Source: VXMO01 sp034422835
GTDB lineage: Bacteria > Chloroflexota > Dehalococcoidia > UBA6926
Direction: 5' to 3'
Assembly (NCBI GenBank): GCA_034422835.1
Contig: DAOUJJ010000007.1
Coordinates: 124,001 to 188,000 of the forward strand
DNA length: 64,000 bases
In this document: in pieces, positions 23,971-33,484 of the stretch
Position numbering within the stretch: position 1 is the stretch's first letter
Layout: each line of letters opens with the position of its first letter
Notes under the pieces: model-generated
Seen by the model: the letters and a program-made list of their open reading frames with translations, nothing else
The model's database searches: none
What the model was told of the DNA's origin: nothing
Made by a program: the position numbers and the translations under genes

Positions 23971-26280
23971 CTAGGCAGGCCCGTAGACCGGATCGGGCGG
24001 CGTGCTCAACTCCGGCGTATAGTCGGACGGGAAATAGACGTAGATATCGGAACTACCGAGCCGCCGCGGCGGCTCCCGCAGCACCCAATAGGTCCAGATG
24101 GTTGACCACGCGCCCGGGTCGATCACACCTCGCGCAATGTCACCAACGCCCAGCCCCTCATAGTAGCGCTCGCCGCGGTAGACACTCTCCGGGAACCACC
24201 AGCGAAGTGGGATGCGAACGCGGTTCGCCGTGTCCGATCCCCATTCAGCCGTCTGAATGTTGGAAGCGCTGTCCGTGTTGAGGGCCATGATGAGTCCGCG
24301 CGGAGGATTCTCGTCGGTCACGACAGGCGATCCTTCCCCGCAGATGCTCTCGCCGCCCATACAGCGGTATTCAACGTTCGTATAGTCACGCAGATACCAG
24401 TGCCACGGCCATGAGAATCCGTGCGCAGTATCGATTGTGAGGAGCAAATCCTGTCCGTTGCCTGTGGCGGCTGCGTAGCGGTCGATCTCCTCAACGGCCT
24501 GCTCAAGCGCGGGTGAGGTCTGGGTGTAAACGAGCATCTCCACCGGAACATCGCCGTTCTCAAAGCTGGCGCGGAGCGAGGAACGCGCCGTGAGAATCAG
24601 GAGCACGGCCAGCCCGCCAACGGCTGCCGCATGGCCCACCCGGCGGGCATCGGCTTGCCGGGATATTTGGCGAACCTGGCTGAAGGCCTGCGGCAGGTAT
24701 TGGCCGAGGCCGCGTCCTGCAATCATGATGATCGGCAGCGTCAAATGAATGGACAACCACGGCATCTTCTCGCCGGCCATGAGCAGGAGCACGAGCGCAA
24801 GCACGAACCAGTAGATGAGAAAGACGTCAAACGTCATGAAGGCAAGGCGTCGCCTGAGGATAAAGAAGCCTGTCACGAGGGCCGCGATGAGAGGCAGGAG
24901 TTCGTACACGGACAGAACCATGAAGTAGTAGTACCAGGGCTGACTCCCCCGCCCGACATCCTGCTGCGCCACCCAATACCCCAGCGACTGCCAGACGCCG
25001 CTGCCAAATCCGATGCCGTTCATGAACAACGTGGTGAAAAGTACGGCGATAAGGAACCAGAACACGCCGGCGATGATCAGCCAATGTCGTCTGTGCCAGA
25101 TGATGCCCAGCGCCGCGCCTACGCCAAACAGGGCCAACAGTACGAAAACGGCGATGTCCAGCGCCTGGATGCCGAACAGTGTGCCTGCGGCAGGATTCTG
25201 GATTTCACCCAGGTTCGCCAGGTCGAATCCGATGCCCGGCAATCCGGAGAGCCTTTCAATGATCCACGTCGTTACTCCCGGCCCCTGGGAAATCGGCGCG
25301 CCCACGGGGCCCGGAAGATTCGTCAACGCGCCCTCTCCGACGGTTACGCCTAGATCGGGGTTCGCCAGATGGATGCCGAGAATGTTCTGAAAGAGCGCGA
25401 CGCCCGCCGCGCCCATTGGCAGCACGAGGGTCGTCAGAATCAGGCCGAACACGGCGGCGGGCGGCCATTCGCGCAGCGGCGTGCGAATGAGGCGCTTCGC
25501 ATCACCCATGTGGGCAATAAAGAGAAATGTAAGGGGCACCAGAACGAGAAGGTACATTATCTCCTTGGTGGCAAAACCGATCGCCAAAGTCGCCGAGGCG
25601 ATGACGAGGTATCGGAGTTTCCGAGAGTCCATGTATGCCCACATCGTCCAGAAGAGGACGAGCGTGATGAGGACTATGTAGATGTCATTGCGGGCGAATC
25701 GGCTGAAGTACAGGACGCCCGGCGAGATTGCCAGCAGGCCCGACGCTACCAGAGCGCCAAGTGTGCCCATCCGGTGGCGGAAAAGCAGATACGGCAGGGC
25801 GACGACGATCGTGCCCAGCAGGGCGGGCAGAAGGCGCAGCGTGGCGTCGGACGCGCCAAATACCTCGAACACGAAGCTCGTCGCGATGAACTGAACGGTG
25901 CCGTGCAGAAGAGGATTGTGAATAAATCCGCCGCCCTCAGCCATGAACCAGGAGTAATAGCCGTGCAGGCTCTCATCATGGTGAACGGCGCGTGTCTCAA
26001 GATCCCAGAAGCGCAGGGCGGCAGCAAGAACCACGATGGCCATAAGGAGGCCGGCTTCAGGCCGCCGCGCCCACACCCTGGCATCGTCAAACGTCTGTTG
26101 CCACGCTATACGTGATATCAACGTTCGATGCTCCTCCGTCACAGCAGAGGTATCGGCGGACACCGATGCAGCGCTTTCGGTTTCGTCGGTTGTTTGGGTA
26201 TTCTGCCCGTCATCAATCGCCGGGTTGGCATTGGTTGCCGAACGACGGCGGCGGTTTTGCCTGCGTTGAGATTTACTCAT
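23971..26280 (-). CDS. Agl23-type (TIGR03663) membrane glycosyltransferase-like protein
   Basis: 769 residues from the ATG at 26280. The charged N-terminus (SKSQRRQNRRRRS) and an acidic low-complexity stretch are followed by a PMT/GT-C-type membrane domain of about 12 helices. The family mark is LRFWDLETRAVHHDESLHGYYSWFM (His-Asp-Glu as in GT-C enzymes), with LLHGTVQF. After about residue 530 there is an extracytoplasmic part (SFENGDVPVEMLVYTQTSP...) with Trp/Tyr-rich segments. TIGR03663 proteins occur next to YYY/DUF2298 proteins in Chloroflexi and archaea, as here. It is likely to use a lipid-linked sugar at the outer membrane face; donor and acceptor are unknown. Confidence 0.87.
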   Translation of the reverse strand: MSKSQRRQNRRRRSATNANPAIDDGQNTQTTDETESAASVSADTSAVTEEHRTLISRIAWQQTFDDARVWARRPEAGLLMAIVVLAAALRFWDLETRAVHHDESLHGYYSWFMAEGGGFIHNPLLHGTVQFIATSFVFEVFGASDATLRLLPALLGTIVVALPYLLFRHRMGTLGALVASGLLAISPGVLYFSRFARNDIYIVLITLVLFWTMWAYMDSRKLRYLVIASATLAIGFATKEIMYLLVLVPLTFLFIAHMGDAKRLIRTPLREWPPAAVFGLILTTLVLPMGAAGVALFQNILGIHLANPDLGVTVGEGALTNLPGPVGAPISQGPGVTTWIIERLSGLPGIGFDLANLGEIQNPAAGTLFGIQALDIAVFVLLALFGVGAALGIIWHRRHWLIIAGVFWFLIAVLFTTLFMNGIGFGSGVWQSLGYWVAQQDVGRGSQPWYYYFMVLSVYELLPLIAALVTGFFILRRRLAFMTFDVFLIYWFVLALVLLLMAGEKMPWLSIHLTLPIIMIAGRGLGQYLPQAFSQVRQISRQADARRVGHAAAVGGLAVLLILTARSSLRASFENGDVPVEMLVYTQTSPALEQAVEEIDRYAAATGNGQDLLLTIDTAHGFSWPWHWYLRDYTNVEYRCMGGESICGEGSPVVTDENPPRGLIMALNTDSASNIQTAEWGSDTANRVRIPLRWWFPESVYRGERYYEGLGVGDIARGVIDPGAWSTIWTYWVLREPPRRLGSSDIYVYFPSDYTPELSTPPDPVYGPA

Positions 26281-26309
26281 GGTCAAATCTAACTATACCG
26301 AGACTGGTA

Positions 26310-28700
26310 TCAGATGATGGGCACGTATCGCAGGGTTGCTGTGTTCCCCGACTCAAATGCGACTTCAAGACGGTTTGGCATCAAGGCAAGCATCCTATCC
26401 GCCGTGTCCTCGCCAAAGTCATTCCGTTCCAGCGACCCGACGAAGATATAGTCGATGCCGTAGAATTCCAGCCTGAGCTTCAGTTCATTCTCAGTAAGAT
26501 TTTCGCTCTCGGTGACGGTCTGCCCGCGATAGATCTCCTCGGTGTATTCGATTCGCGGTCCAAATAGTTCGGCGCCGCCCCGCCATTGCAATTCATGTCC
26601 CTGCCAACCCATAGGCGTCGGCAACCCGGTTATCGCTGAAACGCGGCCGTAATCCGAATAGTCGTCGCCGTGCGCTTCCAGAACGTGGTCACCTCGGTCC
26701 GCATTATTCACCAGCCAATCAATCGCCGCCGCGTCGTCGGGAAATCGCTCTCGATACGTTGCGAGTCCGTCCAGTTCAATGCTGCTTGATGGCGAGCCTT
26801 CAACACGCTCCGCAGCACCAAGAGGGCCATAGGCCGCGCCGACAAGCAGCAGAACCAGACCTCCCACTCCTGCCACGATCAGCCCCCCTTGTGTAGGAGA
26901 GAATCGCTTTGGGCGCTGGGCGATTACCCATGCCGCGCCGATGCCTGTCGCCACTGCCAGCAGCGTCCACACCTGGTAATGCACCTTGAAGACGGTGTTC
27001 ATGCGAACGCCGAAGGAGTCCCAGACGTAGAAAGCCTCCGTAATGACGATGCCCATCGCTGCCGTGGCGACCAGTAGGCACGCGAATTGAATGCCCTGCG
27101 GCAGCGGGCCGTCCTCCCGTCCGGTTGGCAGCACAGCGAGGAATCCAATTACCGCCAACACTATCGCGGGCGCGGCCACAATCCAACGTATGCCTATATC
27201 GGCCACTGTCGGCGGGTCAACCGGAATGGGGGCGTCATGAGGCAGGAGGCTCCATCCAATCACCACGAGGGTCCAGAGGATGAGCGGGAGGGCGGCCACG
27301 AATGTGACGCCGCCAAGGTACAGATTCGATACGTCTTTGCGCCTCAACCGAATATAGGCGAACGCCGCCGGCGGGAGTATAGCCAACGCCAGCGGCCCCC
27401 AAATGCGCGCATAGTGGCTGAGGTCTGTGCCGGAGGCGTGGACGGGCAGAACTCCCTGCACGCCGCTGCTCACGGTCAGGTAGAAGGGAGAGAAAATGGC
27501 CAATGACAGGAGGGCGATTGCCCCGGCCGGGATAACGACATCAAGAGTCGTCTGGTTGCTGAACAAGGCCTGACCGAAACCTTCTTCGCGCATTCGTAGG
27601 GCCACGATGGCCACCACCAGCAGCAACATATAGGCCAACCAGTCCCACGTGTTGATGAAGCCGAGCGCCCCGATAATCAGAGCAGTCAGGAAGAGTTCAC
27701 CTGCACGCTGTCGAGGCCATGTCATATCCGGGGCTTCAGGTTTGCACAACCACGCGAGCGCCACGGTGAGGGCAAGCAGGACAAACGGCAGCGACATCAC
27801 ATGCGGGTGAAGATCGCCGAGCAGGAAGCTGAACGCAGGGAACTCATCGATGGGAGAAAGCACGCCCGGGTCCTCAATGATGCGCGTGGAATCCCACCAC
27901 CAGAAGCTGAATCCCGTCGCCCCTTCCAACGACAGCGCTTCCGCAATGGCCCGTATCCCTCCGCTGAGGTTGCCTGCAATCAGCAGCGCAATGACCGCCG
28001 CGATTCCGCCGATGACTGCCACGATGTCCAACCTCGGTGGCTGGACACGCGCGATTCCGGCCCGTAGGACCGCGTTCATCGTCAGAGAAAAGGCGGAGAC
28101 CGCCGTCAGAGCGAAGAGTGTGACGAACGCAAGGTTGTAGCCCACGGTCGCCGCGGCGCCTGTGAGCTGAGCCGGGATGCTGAAGATCAGATAGCCGAAA
28201 TAGTAGTAGCTGATGGAATGACCCGCCAGCCAGGGATCGGCGGCCGGGAACATCGGGCTGCGCAGCGAGCTCGCGAGAAAGGCAAGGTCCATCGGCTGTT
28301 CGGTGGTGAGACCGGTGATGGATGTCGTGACGGTGATGTCCGGCGCGAAGACGCGGAAAACGGCGAACAGCACGAATGCCGCCAGGAACACGGCCTCGCT
28401 CGCCACGAGCAACCGCCAGCGGCTGCGGACAAAATCGACCATCTCCTCCCGGTTCTGCCGAGCCAGGACGACGCTCGCGCCGAGCAGCAGGGCAAGGACG
28501 GCCAGCAATGAAAGCAGTCCGTTATCCAGGACACGCGCGGTGATGAGTGCCCAGTACGCGTAGGCCAGCACAAGGATGCCCAGCACCTTGGAGACGCCGT
28601 AGCCACGGTCAGGCAGGTCCCGGAAGAACGGGAACGCCCATGCGAACCCTGCCGCCCCGATAACCTGGAGCAGAACGAGCCAGAGAACCAGGTGGAGCAT
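26310..28700 (-). CDS. YYY/DUF2298 membrane protein (TIGR03662)
   Basis: 796 residues with about 15 membrane helices. The family mark is FPFFRDLPDRGYGVSKVLGILVLAYAYW near the start, then ADPWLAGHSISYYYFGYLIFSIPAQLTG (the Tyr triplet) and FSFLLGDLHPHVMSLPF (Asp-x-His-Pro-His). The C-terminal ~150 residues are soluble and start with an IDWLVNNADRGDHVLEAHGDDYSDYGRVSAITGLPTPMGWQGHE block, seen in archaeal and Chloroflexi members. It probably works with the neighbouring Agl23-type protein on surface glycans. The gap to the ftsY stop is only 27 bases. Confidence 0.88.
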   Translation of the reverse strand: MLHLVLWLVLLQVIGAAGFAWAFPFFRDLPDRGYGVSKVLGILVLAYAYWALITARVLDNGLLSLLAVLALLLGASVVLARQNREEMVDFVRSRWRLLVASEAVFLAAFVLFAVFRVFAPDITVTTSITGLTTEQPMDLAFLASSLRSPMFPAADPWLAGHSISYYYFGYLIFSIPAQLTGAAATVGYNLAFVTLFALTAVSAFSLTMNAVLRAGIARVQPPRLDIVAVIGGIAAVIALLIAGNLSGGIRAIAEALSLEGATGFSFWWWDSTRIIEDPGVLSPIDEFPAFSFLLGDLHPHVMSLPFVLLALTVALAWLCKPEAPDMTWPRQRAGELFLTALIIGALGFINTWDWLAYMLLLVVAIVALRMREEGFGQALFSNQTTLDVVIPAGAIALLSLAIFSPFYLTVSSGVQGVLPVHASGTDLSHYARIWGPLALAILPPAAFAYIRLRRKDVSNLYLGGVTFVAALPLILWTLVVIGWSLLPHDAPIPVDPPTVADIGIRWIVAAPAIVLAVIGFLAVLPTGREDGPLPQGIQFACLLVATAAMGIVITEAFYVWDSFGVRMNTVFKVHYQVWTLLAVATGIGAAWVIAQRPKRFSPTQGGLIVAGVGGLVLLLVGAAYGPLGAAERVEGSPSSSIELDGLATYRERFPDDAAAIDWLVNNADRGDHVLEAHGDDYSDYGRVSAITGLPTPMGWQGHELQWRGGAELFGPRIEYTEEIYRGQTVTESENLTENELKLRLEFYGIDYIFVGSLERNDFGEDTADRMLALMPNRLEVAFESGNTATLRYVPII

Positions 28701-28727
28701 GGGAAAAGGTTCGGTTCGCTCGCGCCT

Positions 28728-29636
28728 TTACGCGAGCAGCGCCGTCACGAACGCGCGGGCGTCGAACGGCTCAAGGTCGTCGATGCCTTCGCCCGTTCCG
28801 ATGTACGTTACGGGGACGCCGAATTCACGACGTATGGCAATCGCAATGCCGCCCTTCGATGTGCCGTCCACCTTGGTGAGGATCACACCGTCCACGCCCA
28901 CCGCTCCCATGAACTCACGCGCCTGCGAGAGGCCGTTCTGCCCTGTCGTCGCGTCCAAAACGAGCAGGACAGTGATGTCCGCCGCATCGACGGTTCGCTC
29001 CACAACCCGTCGCACCTTGCGCAACTCATCCATGAGAGATGTGCGGGTCTGAAGGCGTCCGGCGGTGTCGATGATGACGGTGTCCACGCCGCGGGATTTG
29101 GCCGCCGCAACGCCATCAAAGGCCACCGCGCCGGGGTCTGCGCCATGCTGCTGCGCGATGACGGGCGCGCCAAGCCGTTCACCCCATATCTGCAGCTGCT
29201 CTATGGCCGCCGCACGGAAAGTGTCCCCTGCGACCAGCAGCACGCGTCGATTTTCGGCCATCTCGCGCCGCGCCAGCTTGGCAATGCTTGTTGTCTTGCC
29301 GCTGCCGTTCACACCAACCACAAGGATAACGCGGGGCGCAGCGTTCTCCTGTTCAGATGAGGCAGGCGACGCGCCGTTGACTGCAACATCGACCAATTCG
29401 GCGGCGAGCGCATCACGGAGATCGCCCGGCTTTGCGCCGCGTATCTTCTCAACACGGTCACGCGTGCGTGAGATCAGTTCCTCGCTCAAATCGAGGCCAA
29501 CATCCGCGCCGATAAGGGCCTCTTCCAGTTCATCCCATGTCTCCGGCGGGATCGAATTCCTGCCAAAGATGCTTGTGACGCGGCCAAACCACGCCCGCTT
29601 GGTCCTGTCAACGCCCTTTTCGATCGATGAGGCCAC
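28728..29636 (-). CDS. ftsY: Signal recognition particle receptor FtsY
   Basis: 302 residues. SRP-type GTPase that docks ribosome-nascent-chain complexes at the membrane. The N domain (GRNSIPPETWDELEEALIGADVGLD) precedes the GTPase domain with the P-loop GVNGSGKTTS (108-117), DTFRAAAIEQL, DTAGRLQTRTSLMDEL (190-205) and TKVDGTSKGG. There is almost no acidic A domain, as in other short FtsY proteins. It lies 9 bases after hisD in the long minus-strand run. Confidence 0.96.
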   Translation of the reverse strand: MASSIEKGVDRTKRAWFGRVTSIFGRNSIPPETWDELEEALIGADVGLDLSEELISRTRDRVEKIRGAKPGDLRDALAAELVDVAVNGASPASSEQENAAPRVILVVGVNGSGKTTSIAKLARREMAENRRVLLVAGDTFRAAAIEQLQIWGERLGAPVIAQQHGADPGAVAFDGVAAAKSRGVDTVIIDTAGRLQTRTSLMDELRKVRRVVERTVDAADITVLLVLDATTGQNGLSQAREFMGAVGVDGVILTKVDGTSKGGIAIAIRREFGVPVTYIGTGEGIDDLEPFDARAFVTALLA

Positions 29637-29645
29637 GGCTATCAG

Positions 29646-30986
29646 CTAGTCCGCCGGATCGATGGCGGACTCCGCCTCCATGCGAATCTCAAGCGCGTTG
29701 GCGTGCGCAACAAGACCCTCGGCGCGCGCGATGGCGATGCCGCTCGGCCCCAGGTCCTGTAATCGCTCCTCCGGCACGGCGACAAGGCTGGTCACCTTGA
29801 GGAACTCAAAGACGTTGACCGGGGAGCTGTACCGTGCCGCGCCGCCGGTGGGCATGGAATGGCTCGGTCCCGCGATATAGTCGGCAAACACCTCCGGTGA
29901 ATGCTCACCCACAAAGATGCCCCCCGCGTTGCGCAGGCGTGGAATGAGCGCGTGAGGGTTCTGCGTCATGATGCACAGGTGCTCCGGCGCGAAGGCGTTG
30001 CAGAAATCCGCAACCTCATCGTCTGACTCCACAATGACGTATCCGCCCGTCTGCGTGGAGAGATGCGCGGGCGAATTCTCCGGCAGGTCCCGCAGTTGAC
30101 GCTCAAGTTCTCTGTCCGTCCGCGTCACCATCCGTTCCGAAGTCGTCACCATGACAACGCGCGCCTCGGGATCGTGCTCCGCCTGCGCGAGCAAATCCGC
30201 CGCGCACAGCGTCGGATCGGAGCGGTCGTCTGCTATGACCAGCGTCTCCGTCGCGCCCTGCAGAGAATCGACCCCCACAACTCCATAGACGGCTTTCTTG
30301 GCCAACTGCACAAGCAGGTTGCCGGGGCCGAATATCTTGTCCACTTGCGGGACGGAATCCGTGCCAAGCGCAAACGCGGCGACGCCCTGAGGCCCGCCAA
30401 CGCGAAACACACGATTGATGCGCGCGATGCTGCACGCGACCAGCGTTACAGGAGCAACAACGCCATTGGCCCGCGCGGGGGTTGTGACGAAAATCTCCGG
30501 CACATTGGCCACACGGGCGGGAATGCCGATCATCAGCACGGTTGAGGGATACGCCGCGCGACCACCGGGCACATAGATGCCGGCGCGCTGCACGGGGCGA
30601 ATGAGTTGGCCGACGCCCCGCTCAAAGTCCATCCAGCCGGTGCGCGACTGCTGTTCGTGGAACGCCTCAATCTCCTCAGCTGCCCTGTGCATCGCGTCAA
30701 TGACGTGTGTATCTACGCTGTCATATGCCCGCGCGATTTCCTCTTGTGTGACCTCCAGGGCGGACAGTTCCACACCGTCGAACTTGCGCGCGAGTTCGCG
30801 GATGCCCTCATCACCGTCCACACGCACCATTTCAATGACGCGCCGCACGGCTTCTTCGGGAGAAATCCTCTCGCCGAACGCCCGCTCAAGAAAAGAGAGT
30901 GTGGATTCCGATGCCTGAGGGTTGAGCCACGGGTTGGCCGTGATCAGCCCGGCCTTGCCCTCTTCAAGTCCCCGAAAGATCTTCAT
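29646..30986 (-). CDS. hisD: Histidinol dehydrogenase
   Basis: 446 residues. It catalyses the last two steps of histidine synthesis (histidinol to histidine, NAD-dependent, zinc enzyme). Motifs: YVPGGRAAYPSTVLM, GGPQGVAAFALGTDSVPQVDKIFGPGN, DEVADFCNAFAPEHLCI with the catalytic Glu-His, and GPSHSMPTGGAARYSSPVNVFEFLK. Its first four bases overlap the stop of the PLC-like gene (ATGA). hisG is two genes upstream, while hisC and hisB lie about 22 kb away. Confidence 0.97.
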   Translation of the reverse strand: MKIFRGLEEGKAGLITANPWLNPQASESTLSFLERAFGERISPEEAVRRVIEMVRVDGDEGIRELARKFDGVELSALEVTQEEIARAYDSVDTHVIDAMHRAAEEIEAFHEQQSRTGWMDFERGVGQLIRPVQRAGIYVPGGRAAYPSTVLMIGIPARVANVPEIFVTTPARANGVVAPVTLVACSIARINRVFRVGGPQGVAAFALGTDSVPQVDKIFGPGNLLVQLAKKAVYGVVGVDSLQGATETLVIADDRSDPTLCAADLLAQAEHDPEARVVMVTTSERMVTRTDRELERQLRDLPENSPAHLSTQTGGYVIVESDDEVADFCNAFAPEHLCIMTQNPHALIPRLRNAGGIFVGEHSPEVFADYIAGPSHSMPTGGAARYSSPVNVFEFLKVTSLVAVPEERLQDLGPSGIAIARAEGLVAHANALEIRMEAESAIDPAD

Positions 30987-31747
30987 GCGAGGATCTCCTC
31001 CGCGTGCTTGAGTGATTGTTCTATGGTGATGTCGCGATGCTGCTGAATGATGCTGCGGGGGACGCGGCCATAGACACGGTCAAGCATCCCCTCCGGGTTC
31101 GCCATCAAATTCTCGATCTCCACAGCGTCAAGATTCGGATCATCCAGGTAGCGAGAGACAAAGCGTGGGAATTCGGCCCACGTTCCGGGGAGTGTCAGGA
31201 CGCGCCCCGCCACAAAATCGCTCCAGTCGCTCAGAACGCTCTTTGCGATAAAGAGGTCAGGCATGGCATCGATGCTGCCGTTGGAAGCGATGATTTGTTT
31301 CTGCCAGTCTATGAGTTGCTCCCGGTTGCCGCGAATGTCGACCTCGAGTTCATATTGGATGGCACGATCCAGGATATTCTTCAGCGGCTCAGCTCCAAGA
31401 TATTCATCATCCTCAAAAAATGGACGGTAGACGTGGACAATCCACGCCTCATCTGCGGCAAGGTGGCTCGCATACCCAAGAAGGAATGCGGTCAATGCCC
31501 AATCATCTTCCGGTGAGCGGGAAACAATATCAGGCAAAGCCCTTTTCATGCCGAGAAATCCGTCTCCTGCCCCGCCCTCAGTCAGATGGAAAAAGTGGGT
31601 TTCCTCACGCACGTCACGGGTCAGGACACGCCGGTCAGGCGCGGTGGAACCCAGGAGGGCGGCGCCACTGTGCTCTCGAAGTTCGTCGATATCCAGTTCA
31701 TCCAGAATGTCCTGAACAATGCTCAGGTGTACCGCCAGCATCGGCAT
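30983..31747 (-). CDS. Zinc-dependent phospholipase C-like protein (PF00882-type)
   Basis: 254 residues. It has the histidine/aspartate pattern of the zinc PLC/S1-P1 nuclease fold: AVHLS (His7), GSTAPD (Asp38), ETHFFH (His51, His54) and FLLGYASHLAADEAW (His95, Asp99). There is no signal peptide, so it appears cytoplasmic, unlike secreted PLCs. It is wedged between hisG and hisD with a 15-base gap and a 4-base overlap, so it is co-expressed with histidine genes. Its substrate is unknown. A metal-dependent hydrolase is the safest call. Confidence 0.72.
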   Translation of the reverse strand: MPMLAVHLSIVQDILDELDIDELREHSGAALLGSTAPDRRVLTRDVREETHFFHLTEGGAGDGFLGMKRALPDIVSRSPEDDWALTAFLLGYASHLAADEAWIVHVYRPFFEDDEYLGAEPLKNILDRAIQYELEVDIRGNREQLIDWQKQIIASNGSIDAMPDLFIAKSVLSDWSDFVAGRVLTLPGTWAEFPRFVSRYLDDPNLDAVEIENLMANPEGMLDRVYGRVPRSIIQQHRDITIEQSLKHAEEILA

Positions 31748-31761
31748 GGCATCGATACCCG

Positions 31762-32778
31762 TTAGCGCAGCGGCAATTCCGGCGGCTCGCCGAAATGCTG
31801 TGTGAGTGGAAAGGCGATGACGTCCGTCGCCCCAATCGTCCGCAGTGATTCAGTCGCGACGAGTTGCTCGGTCTGCTGATGATTGATGACGAACGACACG
31901 GAAAACCACTGTTGTGCTTCTTCGCCGTCGAGACTCTCACGCGTGACCACAGGGGCTATCGTGGGCCCCTTCAGCCCCACGCTGCCCAAAGACGGCAGAT
32001 CGAAAAGTTTGCGGGCAACGTCTTGGGGTGTATCTCCCGGGACGTTGGCCATGACCACGTAGCGCCCTTCTGCGTTGAGATTGGCGTGGATGTATTCAAG
32101 CACCAGCCAGGCGGACTGCACGGCCTGATCGTCATAGACTTCCTTGTTCACACAGGCGACAAGCGCGGCGCTTGAGTGCAGTATCGGCCGGGGTGGATTA
32201 CCCAAACGAAGCCCGGTCAGCGAGTGTGCCGAGAGCGTCGATCCCGTGACGACAACATCTGCTATGAGATCAGCCGCGCCCAGGTGTGGCAGCAACTCGT
32301 GCGAACCCTGGAACAGTCTCACTCCTTTGCCGGAGATGCCGTGAGCCTCCATGTAATTCTGCGTGAGGCCGGGGTATTTGGTGGCGACGCGCAGGTCCCG
32401 ACCGAGCTGCCGGGCCCATCCCGTCAAATCGCCGACCGGAATATCTCCGGAATCGCCAAACCGACGGCTTGGCGCGGCCAGCATGAGCCTACTGTGTCCG
32501 AACCCCAGGTCCGGGATAAGGCATGACACGTTCTCAAGGCCGGTCAGGCTTTTCTCTTCAAACCAGTCACGCCCGGTAATGCCCAGATGCGCGCCACCCT
32601 CGGCAATGATAGACGGAATATCGTCCGGCCTGAGAAAGACGGCCTCACACTCAGGAATATCACGCACTTCTTCGACGAGGCCGGTCCCGCGACGGGACAC
32701 GTGGATGCCGCACGCGTTAAGCATCGACATCGTGTCATTTGCCAATCGATTGTTACTGGGAAGAGCCAGCCGCAGCAC
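31762..32778 (-). CDS. hisG: ATP phosphoribosyltransferase, long form
   Basis: 338 residues from the chosen GTG at 32778 (MLRLALPSNNRLANDTMSML), which has GGCGAG seven bases upstream. TTG at 32835 would add 19 atypical residues. HisG starts histidine synthesis by joining ATP to PRPP. The domain shows VFLRPDDIPSIIAEGGAHLGITGRDW, RVATKYPGLTQNYMEAHGI and the PRPP-binding DLIADVVVTGSTLSAHSL. The length and C-terminal region (VSFVINHQQTEQLVATESLRTIGATDVIAFPL) resemble the HisG_C regulatory domain of the long form, so a separate HisZ should not be needed. Confidence 0.92.
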   Translation of the reverse strand: MLRLALPSNNRLANDTMSMLNACGIHVSRRGTGLVEEVRDIPECEAVFLRPDDIPSIIAEGGAHLGITGRDWFEEKSLTGLENVSCLIPDLGFGHSRLMLAAPSRRFGDSGDIPVGDLTGWARQLGRDLRVATKYPGLTQNYMEAHGISGKGVRLFQGSHELLPHLGAADLIADVVVTGSTLSAHSLTGLRLGNPPRPILHSSAALVACVNKEVYDDQAVQSAWLVLEYIHANLNAEGRYVVMANVPGDTPQDVARKLFDLPSLGSVGLKGPTIAPVVTRESLDGEEAQQWFSVSFVINHQQTEQLVATESLRTIGATDVIAFPLTQHFGEPPELPLR

Positions 32779-32878
32779 GTTAATCTCGCCTTTATCCACG
32801 CGTGCCACAGTCGTCACATAGTCTCGGCACGCCAAATCGTCATGCGTTCGTTCTTGTAGATTCTAACGTAGGCCAAAC

Positions 32879-33484
32879 TCAGAATAAAACGTCACCCACG
32901 AGAGGCAGGTCCTGGATGAGGTCCACGCCGTAGTAGCCTGCAATCGCGATAGCGGTCACAAGGATCAGCTTGCCCGCAGCCACAATGAGCAAGAAACGTC
33001 CAAGCGGGTAGCGGATCGCGCCTGCCCACACGCCGGCAATATCAAACGGCAGGGGTGTGGCCGCGAAGATGAATATCGCCCAGCCGCGCCACCGCTCTCC
33101 CATAGTTTCGAGCCTCTTGTACCACCTACTCCCGTCAACCATCGATGAGCCGCCCCGCCCTGCCATGTACGCCGTAATCTCTCCCAACGCCGCGCCGGCC
33201 GCGCCAAAGACTCCAATAAGAAAGGGGTTGAGAGTGCCGGATACGGCGAAAATGACCGCATGGCCCGGCACGGGGAACAAAACGACCGTGGCGCTGTTGA
33301 TGAGTTGGAGCAAGAAGACACCGAAATACCCCCAGTCGCCAAGCGCTTCAACAAAGCTCGCGTAGCGAATGAGCAGCACGACGACCGCAATGGAAACAAC
33401 AAGGGCTCCACCGACCTGGAGCGCCGCAATCAGGCGATTCTCCCGCCGCTGAGCGCTCTGAGACGCCGCCGTGGTCTCCATCAC
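32879..33484 (-). CDS. VTT/DedA-superfamily (YqaA-like) membrane protein
   Basis: 201 residues, about five membrane or re-entrant segments. The VTT/SNARE-associated fold is shown by FGVFLLQLINSATVVLFPVPGHAVIF, FLIGVFGAAGAALGEITAYMAGRGG and the Arg/Trp-rich loop before FAATPLPFDIAGVWAGAIRYPLGRF. Members move or scramble phospholipids or polyprenyl phosphates. The start (ATGATGGAG) overlaps the birA stop by 4 bases. The hisG start is about 100 bases downstream, with no terminator between. Confidence 0.85.
   Translation of the reverse strand: MMETTAASQSAQRRENRLIAALQVGGALVVSIAVVVLLIRYASFVEALGDWGYFGVFLLQLINSATVVLFPVPGHAVIFAVSGTLNPFLIGVFGAAGAALGEITAYMAGRGGSSMVDGSRWYKRLETMGERWRGWAIFIFAATPLPFDIAGVWAGAIRYPLGRFLLIVAAGKLILVTAIAIAGYYGVDLIQDLPLVGDVLF

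Noticed and set aside
24631..26115. Two ~240-codon plus-strand frames (24631-25353 and 25369-26115)
   Set aside because: They are antisense to the Agl23-type membrane protein; their composition (Gln, Glu, Arg, His rich) is what reverse-strand membrane genes give.
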